A stretch of DNA of 64,000 nucleotides from Mogibacterium sp. (GTDB taxonomy: Bacteria; Bacillota; Clostridia; Peptostreptococcales; Anaerovoracaceae): NCBI GenBank assembly GCA_017433975.1, contig JAFRGD010000012.1, positions 1-64,000 on the forward strand. Reading direction: 5' to 3'. The position numbers and the translations under genes were made by a program. Numbering within the stretch: position 1 is the first letter of the stretch; every line of letters begins with the position of its first letter. The notes under the pieces were generated by a model that did no database searches, was not told the origin of the DNA, and was given only the letters and a program-made list of their open reading frames with translations. Positions 58,182-64,000 of this stretch are shown here, piece after piece.

Positions 58182-59252
58182 TTACTCTCCGGCCTCTTCG
58201 AGTGCGAAGCGGATCAGGCGATCCATCAGTTCCGGCCCGTCGACGCCCATCGCAGCCCAAAGCTGCGGGTACATGCTGATGTTGGTGAAGCCAGGCAGGG
58301 TGTTGACCTCGTTGAACACGACGCCCTTCTCCTCGCTGTAGAAGAAGTCCACGCGGGACAGGCCTCTGCAGTCCAGCTCTTTGTAAAGCTCAACCGCGTA
58401 TCTGCGGATCTCGTCCGAGACGCCCTCCGGAAGGTCGTCCGGCACCCATGTCTTGGACTCCGGGTTGTTGTATTTGGACTCGTAGTCGTAAAACTCGCCC
58501 GCCGTCAGGATTTCGCCGACGACCGAAGCCTCCGGTTCGCAGTTTCCGAGCACCGCGACCTCCAGCTCGCGGCCGACGATCATCTCCTCGACGAGGACCT
58601 TCTCGTCAAAGAGGAACGCGTATTCAATCGCCGCAGCGAGTTCGTTCGCTTCGGTGACCTTGGTCACGCCGACGCTCGACCCCGCGGAAGACGGCTTGAC
58701 GAACAGCGGAAACCGCCCGCCATCGACGGACAGCGCCCGCGCGAGTGCCTCCTGGCGGTGTTTGTCGTACTCATGTCTCGTGATGACCGTGTATTTTGCC
58801 ATCTTGACGCCGGTATCGGCCGCAATGATCTTGGCGACCGACTTGTCCATGCAGTTCGCGCTCGCCTTGACGCCCGGCCCGACGAACGGGACGCCGCTCA
58901 TCGCGAAGACGCCCTGGATTTCACCGTCTTCGCCGTGGTCGCCGTGCAGCACCGGAATCGCGCAGTCGATCCGCTCCGCCGTCGCGGCGTTGTTGCGGTC
59001 CAGAATCAGGATCCCGTGCACGACCGGGTCGCAGGCAAAGCACACCTGGCGGTTGGACGCGTACTTCTCCCACTCGCCGCTCGCGATGTCGACCAGCTCC
59101 GCGTCGGTCAGATACCAGCGGCCTTCTTTTGTGATACCGATCTGAAAGATCTCATCCCCACGGCCCGCGAGGCTCTTCAGCACGTTGACCGCGGAATTCC
59201 TCGAAACCTCGTGCTCGTCCGACTGTCCACCGAAAATAACTGCGATTTTCAT
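58182..59252 (-). CDS. ddl: D-alanine--D-alanine ligase
   Basis: 356-aa ATP-grasp enzyme making D-Ala-D-Ala for peptidoglycan. Marks are IFGGQSDEHEVS at the start, HGDHGEDGEIQG, FVKPSSAGSSVGV in the ATP region, LVEEMIVGRELEVAVLG, and FNEVNTLPGFT near the end. The omega-loop residues YESKY with Lys/Tyr indicate a D-Ala, not D-Lac, acceptor. A weak A/T-rich stretch with AAAGAAGGGG is the ribosome site. It lies 42 bases from the DUF1385-PrmC gene on the same strand. Confidence 0.93.
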   Translation of the reverse strand: MKIAVIFGGQSDEHEVSRNSAVNVLKSLAGRGDEIFQIGITKEGRWYLTDAELVDIASGEWEKYASNRQVCFACDPVVHGILILDRNNAATAERIDCAIPVLHGDHGEDGEIQGVFAMSGVPFVGPGVKASANCMDKSVAKIIAADTGVKMAKYTVITRHEYDKHRQEALARALSVDGGRFPLFVKPSSAGSSVGVTKVTEANELAAAIEYAFLFDEKVLVEEMIVGRELEVAVLGNCEPEASVVGEILTAGEFYDYESKYNNPESKTWVPDDLPEGVSDEIRRYAVELYKELDCRGLSRVDFFYSEEKGVVFNEVNTLPGFTNISMYPQLWAAMGVDGPELMDRLIRFALEEAGE

Positions 59253-59294
59253 AACTTTTACCCCTTCTTTATATAAATGTCTATCCGTTCCTTA

Positions 59295-61691
59295 TTATAT
59301 CCGCTCCGCAATCAGTACGCGGTTCAGCCCGTTCAGGTCCTTGATGACCGCCGGCTGGCGGAACTGCTTGGTGATCTCAAGCAAAAGCGACACGGCTTCC
59401 GCCTGGTCGTACCCGATCTCGAGCGCCAGGACCCCGCCGCTCCGCAGGTGTTGGCCGGCTTCCATCGAAATTACGCGGTACGCATCCAGACCGTCCTCCC
59501 CGCCGTCCAGCGCGAGAACCGGCTCGTGGTCCTTGACCTCCGTGTCCAGCGTTTCGATGACCGCCGTCGGAATGTACGGCGGATTCGAGACGATTACGTC
59601 AAAGAGCGCGTCCTCCGGAAGCGCGTTGAACATGTTTCCGACCAGAAACCGGCAGTTCGCCGTCGTTCCGTTGATTTCCGCGTTCCTGCGCGCGGTTTCG
59701 ATTGCCGCCGGGCTCACGTCCGTCAGCGTCACCGCCGCACCCGGGAATTCGTGCGCGATCGTGATACCGAGCGCACCGCTCCCCGTGCAGAGGTCGAGCA
59801 CCGCCGCGTCCGTCCAGCCCTTGCCGCGGATGATTCCGATGACCTGCTCGGCCAGAATCTCCGTGTCCAGGCGCGGAATCAGCACGTCCGGGTTCACGCG
59901 GAACGGCAGTCCCATGAACTCCTGCACCTTCACGATGTATTGCATCGGCACCCCGGAAAGCCGGAGGTCGATCCGGTCCATGTACGCGCGGAGGTCCGCA
60001 CTGTCGAGAAGTTCCCGGCCGCGCGTCACGATTTCGCTTCGCGTCCAGCCCATGACGTAGCAGAAGAGGTCGACCGCCTCGCGGTCGCCGTTCGGCTTGT
60101 CCTTCAGGAGTTCCTGCCCATGCCGGACGGCGTTCCGCACCATCGCGGTGTCCTGCGTGTAGCGCATGCGGGCCTTCGCGGCCGGCGTTGCGTCTGCCGG
60201 CGCAGGTGTCGGTGCCTCTTCTGGCTCGTCTGCCGGCGCCTCCTCCGCCACGTCAGCTGTTGCATCCGCATCATCAGACACCGTATCTGCCTCCGCAACA
60301 ACGTCTGCCACCGGCTCTTCAACGGCTTCCGCGTCGGTGTCTGCCGGCTCAACCGCCGCGTCACCGTCTTCCGTTATTGTTTCTTCTTCTTGTATGGGGA
60401 AGTCTTCCAGCCAGCGTTCTTCTTCGCCGGCCTCCGCCACGATCTTGTCGACGGTCATCCCCATGTCTTCCTTCGGAAGCGGCTTGATGATCGTCGCCGG
60501 GTTGAAGATGACCGTATCGTTCGTGACCGGGACCGGGTCCTGGAAGGTCACACTGTCGAGCGCGTTGCCTTTGGCCGGTTCAGCACCCGCCGCGCCCGAA
60601 ACCGCTTTGCCGGAACCCGAAGCCGCCGGAATATCAAGCTCCGCGGTATCCTTTGCCGCGTTTACAACAGCTTCTTCCTCTGCGTCCTTGAGCGACCATT
60701 TCTCGAGCAGCTTCGCGTCTTTGTCCACAAAGCCCTCGACGATCGGCGCGTGTTTGTCGACCAGAACCGCCTTAAGCGATACGATCGCAACCTCGAGCTG
60801 CGCGTCCGTCGGCTCCGCCGTCGTCAGCTGCTGCATCATGAGGCCCGGATAACTCAGGATCCGGACCGCGATGCCGTCGCTCCGGCCCGCCCACTTCAGC
60901 AACTCATAGCTGATGCCCGCGATGACCGGCAGCAGCAGGACCCGCGACAGGATCCGCATCCACACGTTCGGCCAGCCGAGCAGCGAGAACAGCAGAAGGC
61001 TGATGATAAAGACAAACATTAGGAAGCTCGTCCCGCACCGCGGGTGCAGCGTGCAGAACTGCCGCGCGTTCTCCGGCGTGAGCTCGAGCCCGTTTTCGTA
61101 GCAGTGGATCGTCTTGTGCTCCGCGCCGTGGTAGCGGAAGAGCGTCTTGATGTCGTCCATCCGCCGGATCAGCGCCACGTAGAGCACGAAGAGCAGAATT
61201 CGGAAGATTCCTTCGATCAGGTTGAGCACGACGCCGCTCTTAATCCACTTTCCGAGGAAGTTCACGACCACCGTCGGGAAGATGATGAAGCAGACGATGG
61301 AGATGACCAGCGAAAAGGTCACCGCCGCCGCCATCATGAAGTTCCACATCGCGCGCTCGCCGTATTTCTTGCCGACCGCGGCCTCCACCTTGTTCGGCTT
61401 CTGCACGTCTTCTTCCGGGAGAAAGTGTTCGAGCACGTCCGCGGACTGCATCAGCGTCCGCATCCCGGCGATTAGCGAGACGAAGAAGTTGTACACGCCC
61501 CGCACGAACGGAATCTTGTTGATTTTGTTCTTTTTGATCAGTCGTTCGGTCTTGAGGTAGATGCGCCCGTCCGGTACGCGGACCGCGAGCGCCGTCCGGT
61601 GCTCGCCGCGCATCATGACCCCTTCCATGATTGCCTGCCCCCCGATCGATGTCGGGGTGGCTTCCTTGAGGAAAATTTTCTTGTAGTCCAT
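59295..61691 (-). CDS. DUF1385 membrane protein fused to PrmC release-factor methyltransferase
   Basis: 798 aa in one open frame. Residues 1-300 are the DUF1385 (YqhQ-like) membrane protein: GGQAIMEGVMMRGE start, four to five helices, and YHGAEHKTIHCYE. Residues about 300-500 are an acidic/Ala-rich linker (EEPVADVVAEAD and similar). Residues about 510-798 are PrmC/HemK, the SAM-dependent methylase of the release-factor GGQ glutamine: PVLDLCTGSGALG for SAM, and VSNPPY as the catalytic NPPY motif. In most Firmicutes these are separate neighbouring genes in the rho-prmC-prfA region; here rho is upstream as expected, but the two genes are joined. No prfA lies downstream. Confidence 0.88.
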   Translation of the reverse strand: MDYKKIFLKEATPTSIGGQAIMEGVMMRGEHRTALAVRVPDGRIYLKTERLIKKNKINKIPFVRGVYNFFVSLIAGMRTLMQSADVLEHFLPEEDVQKPNKVEAAVGKKYGERAMWNFMMAAAVTFSLVISIVCFIIFPTVVVNFLGKWIKSGVVLNLIEGIFRILLFVLYVALIRRMDDIKTLFRYHGAEHKTIHCYENGLELTPENARQFCTLHPRCGTSFLMFVFIISLLLFSLLGWPNVWMRILSRVLLLPVIAGISYELLKWAGRSDGIAVRILSYPGLMMQQLTTAEPTDAQLEVAIVSLKAVLVDKHAPIVEGFVDKDAKLLEKWSLKDAEEEAVVNAAKDTAELDIPAASGSGKAVSGAAGAEPAKGNALDSVTFQDPVPVTNDTVIFNPATIIKPLPKEDMGMTVDKIVAEAGEEERWLEDFPIQEEETITEDGDAAVEPADTDAEAVEEPVADVVAEADTVSDDADATADVAEEAPADEPEEAPTPAPADATPAAKARMRYTQDTAMVRNAVRHGQELLKDKPNGDREAVDLFCYVMGWTRSEIVTRGRELLDSADLRAYMDRIDLRLSGVPMQYIVKVQEFMGLPFRVNPDVLIPRLDTEILAEQVIGIIRGKGWTDAAVLDLCTGSGALGITIAHEFPGAAVTLTDVSPAAIETARRNAEINGTTANCRFLVGNMFNALPEDALFDVIVSNPPYIPTAVIETLDTEVKDHEPVLALDGGEDGLDAYRVISMEAGQHLRSGGVLALEIGYDQAEAVSLLLEITKQFRQPAVIKDLNGLNRVLIAERI

Positions 61692-61712
61692 AGTGTCCTC
61701 TGTGATCGCGCG

Positions 61713-63317
61713 TCAATAGTAAGCGCGCCGCCGCATGATTTCTACAAAGTCCGCGTTGCTCCGCGTGTGCGTCATGTTGTCGATGATGTCCTCGGTGACG
61801 TCCGCGACGTTGCCGCGGCCCATCTCCCGCCGCATCTGGTACATGACCGCGAACTCGTCCGGGGTGAGCAGCAGGTCCTCCCGCCGCGTGCCGGATTTGT
61901 TGAGGTCGATCGCCGGGAAGATCCGGCGCTCCGAGAGCTGCCGGTCGAGGTGAAGCTCCATGTTGCCGGTGCCCTTGAATTCTTCGTAAATGACGTCGTC
62001 CATCCGGCTGCCGGTCTCCACGAGGGCCGTCGCGAGAATCGTGATGCTCCCGCCCTCTTCGAGGTTCCGCGCTGCGCCGAAGAATTTCTTCGGCGGATGG
62101 AGCGCTGCCGGGTCGAGACCGCCGGAAAGCGTCCGTCCGGACGAATCGACTGCCATGTTGTACGCCCGCGCGAGCCTCGTGATGCTGTCGAGGAGGATCA
62201 TGACGTCCTTGCCCTCCTCCGCGAGGCGCTTCGCCCGCTGGAGGACCATCTCCGCGACCTTGACGTGGTGCTGGGCCTGCTCGTCAAAGGTGGAATAGAC
62301 GACCTCCGCCCGGCTGAGGGACCGCTTCATATCGGTGACCTCCTCCGGCCGCTCGTCCACGAGCAGGACGATCATCTCAATCTCCGGGTATTTCTTCTCG
62401 ACGCTCGCCGCGATCCGCTTGAGAAGCACGGTTTTGCCCGCCTTCGGCTGCGCGACGATGAGGCCGCGCTGGCCCTTGCCGATCGGGGCGACGAGGTCGA
62501 TGATCCGGGTTGAAAGCTCGATTGGCGAGTTCTCGAGGACGATCCGCTCGTTCGGGAAAATCGGGGTCAGATCGTCAAAGCGCGGCCGCCGCCGCGCGGC
62601 GTCCGGGGTTCCGCCGTTGACCGTCCGCACGTAGAGCAGCGCACCGAAGCGCTCGCCCACGCGCGGCCTGCGCGCGACGCCCTGGATCTTGTCGCCGGTC
62701 CGGAGCCCGAACCGCCGGATCTGCGTATTGGATACGTAGACGTCCTTGTCCGACGTCAGGAAATTGTTGAATCGCAGGAAGCCGAAGCCGCCCTCCGCGA
62801 TCTCGAGGATGCCTTCGACCTCCGGCCGGTCCTGCTCGCGGTCCGCGTCCGCGTCGCCGGCCGCTTCCTCGTAAGATTCGTCTCTCGCGGCCTGCGGCTC
62901 GTCTTCGGCCGGCAGTTCGTTCGCCGGCGCTGCGGCGACAGCCGGGGCAGCCGGCTCTACGATTGCCGGCGCGGCCGTGGTCTTGGCCGTCGCGGCCGGT
63001 GATGGCGCAGCGGCTGCGGCCTCGAGTTCAGCTGGCGCAGGCGCTTCGACCGCCGGTACGACCGGTTCCGCGGCCGCCGGAACGACCGGTACCGCCGGGA
63101 CGGCCTTTTTGGTCGACTTCCGGACCCGTTTGACCGGTGCTGGCTTGTCAGTCGCCGCAGGTTTCTCAGCGGCCGGCGCAGCTTTCTCGATTGCTGCAGG
63201 CTTCTCGACCGCTGGTGCGGGTTCCGAAACCGCTGGCGCGACCGGCTCCGCAGCCTCCGGCACCGCCGGGACCGCCTGTTCCAAGGCCTCTGCGTCCACT
63301 TTCTTCTTTCTTGGCAT
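61713..63317 (-). CDS. rho: Transcription termination factor Rho
   Basis: 534 aa. Residues about 165-230 are the RNA-binding cold-shock-like domain (EGGFGFLRFNNF, then YVSNTQIRRFGLRTGD), and the ATPase core has Walker A VAQPKAGKTVLLKRIA and Walker B VMILLDSITRLARAYN. The N-terminal 150 residues are an Ala/Pro/Val-rich, charged disordered region with EKPAA-type repeats and a basic VKRVRKSTKK patch. Such extensions are known in some Clostridia and Bacteroides, where they alter Rho behaviour. The ribosome site AGAGAGGGAC lies 8 bases before the ATG. The gene is followed after 22 bases by the DUF1385-PrmC fusion. Confidence 0.94.
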   Translation of the reverse strand: MPRKKKVDAEALEQAVPAVPEAAEPVAPAVSEPAPAVEKPAAIEKAAPAAEKPAATDKPAPVKRVRKSTKKAVPAVPVVPAAAEPVVPAVEAPAPAELEAAAAAPSPAATAKTTAAPAIVEPAAPAVAAAPANELPAEDEPQAARDESYEEAAGDADADREQDRPEVEGILEIAEGGFGFLRFNNFLTSDKDVYVSNTQIRRFGLRTGDKIQGVARRPRVGERFGALLYVRTVNGGTPDAARRRPRFDDLTPIFPNERIVLENSPIELSTRIIDLVAPIGKGQRGLIVAQPKAGKTVLLKRIAASVEKKYPEIEMIVLLVDERPEEVTDMKRSLSRAEVVYSTFDEQAQHHVKVAEMVLQRAKRLAEEGKDVMILLDSITRLARAYNMAVDSSGRTLSGGLDPAALHPPKKFFGAARNLEEGGSITILATALVETGSRMDDVIYEEFKGTGNMELHLDRQLSERRIFPAIDLNKSGTRREDLLLTPDEFAVMYQMRREMGRGNVADVTEDIIDNMTHTRSNADFVEIMRRRAYY

Positions 63318-63377
63318 AAAAAAGTCCCTCTCTGTGTTTATATCTGCTCTGACCGGCGCTGCAACCTACCGCCGTCG

Positions 63378-64000
63378 TCACGCCTCTGTCAGTTCGTCTG
63401 CAAGTCGTGCAAAGTCTTGTAACGTCAGGCTTTCCGCCCGCCGGGACGGGTCGATGCCCGCCGCGGCCAGCGCCGCGGTGAGGTCCTCCCGCGTGTACAT
63501 CGGGAGCGCGGAAAGCGCGTTGAGCAGCGTCTTGCGGCGCTGCATGAAGCCTGTCTTAATGAGGCGGAACATCCGGTCCGGGTCCGCCGTTTCGACCGGC
63601 GGCGCGTCCCTCCGGTCCAGCCGCACCACCACCGAGTCCACCTTTGGCGCCGGGGTGAAGCACTCGCGGCCCACTTCGAGGATCGGTGTCACGGTGCAAT
63701 AATAGTGCACCGTATAAGTGATTGCGCCCGCATCCCGGCTGCCCGGCGCCGCCGCAAGCCGCTCGCCGACTTCCTTTTGCACCATCACTGTAACGCTCCC
63801 GGCGGGAACGTTCTCTTCCAGTAGTTTCATGAGGATGGGGGTCGTGATGTAGTACGGCAGATTGCCGACGATGCGCGCCTCGGACAGGCCGTAGGCGGCG
63901 AGCCGCTCGGGGATGAGCGTATTCAGGTCGGTTTGCAGGATGTCGCCCTGGACGATGTCGATGTTGTCCCGGTTGAAAAGCCGGACGCGGAGGATCGGGA
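63378..64000 (-). CDS. rsmA: 16S rRNA dimethyladenosine transferase, C-terminal part
   Basis: Partial: the 5' end lies beyond the window. The visible 207 codons include NLPYYITTPIL (the motif IV NLPY that recognises the adenine), the VQKEVGERL segment, and a C-terminal helical domain (FTPAPKVDS and MQRRKTLLNAL). RsmA (KsgA) dimethylates two adjacent adenines of 16S rRNA during small-subunit maturation. It lies 60 bases upstream of rho on the same strand. Confidence 0.92.
   Translation of the reverse strand, partial: PILRVRLFNRDNIDIVQGDILQTDLNTLIPERLAAYGLSEARIVGNLPYYITTPILMKLLEENVPAGSVTVMVQKEVGERLAAAPGSRDAGAITYTVHYYCTVTPILEVGRECFTPAPKVDSVVVRLDRRDAPPVETADPDRMFRLIKTGFMQRRKTLLNALSALPMYTREDLTAALAAAGIDPSRRAESLTLQDFARLADELTEA

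Overview
The window looks like chromosomal DNA of a GC-rich, Gram-positive, anaerobic member of the Clostridia. The evidence is the 2-oxoacid:ferredoxin oxidoreductase end, butyrate kinase, a HgdB-type 2-hydroxyacyl-CoA dehydratase-like pair, a selenium-transport cluster, YitT and Lon proteins, consensus TTGACA/TATAAT promoters, AGGAGG ribosome sites and short rho-independent terminators. Third codon positions are strongly G/C except in a small AT-richer island at about 34.7-39.7 kb. No genus can be assigned from the sequence alone, and no rRNA, tRNA, CRISPR array or complete insertion sequence was seen.

Layout. 0-12 kb: end of an oxidoreductase gene, idi, a membrane-anchored XRE regulator, a lipoprotein, and peptide/amino-acid scavenging genes (D-aminoacylase-like hydrolase, HAD phosphatase, M20 peptidase, YfcC transporter), then a CPBP protease and a VanZ-VOC fusion. 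12-16.4 kb: a TIR-domain two-gene unit and lon, which carries a CIRCE operator. 16.5-20 kb: a three-gene unit with a PEP-hydrolase-like/AraC fusion regulator, a Tm-1-like ATP-binding protein and a stand-alone PEP-hydrolase-like TIM barrel; the last two correspond to the two halves of the plant Tm-1 protein. 20-34.7 kb: a coiled-coil DNA-binding protein, a second copy of the lipoprotein family, DUF1805, an esterase, HTH-Uma2, a GH13 enzyme, butyrate kinase, and ABC, EamA, APC and MFS transporters.

34.7-39.7 kb is an AT-richer accessory island. It holds an intact candidate type I toxin/antisense RNA pair, a decayed relative of it, two Cys-rich-repeat lipoproteins, a ribbon-helix-helix protein and a YbjQ-like protein. 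A third copy of the antisense RNA, without toxin, sits upstream of idi. 39.7-46 kb: GH2 glycosidase, cysteine desulfidase-like protein, small membrane proteins and free-methionine sulfoxide reductase.

46.2-53.4 kb is the most intriguing unit: a TetR regulator, a 931-aa Fe-S/FAD oxidoreductase, a HypA-like metallochaperone, two small unknown proteins and two 2-hydroxyacyl-CoA-dehydratase-like subunits, with no ATP-dependent activator. It is followed on the other strand by yedE-yedF-DUF3343 (selenium). 55.3-64 kb: YitT, a CCA-adding enzyme carrying an in-frame 27-bp minisatellite, ddl, a DUF1385-PrmC fusion, rho and rsmA. Three copies of a 31-bp REP-like palindrome lie between genes at 13.9, 53.4 and 55.2 kb.
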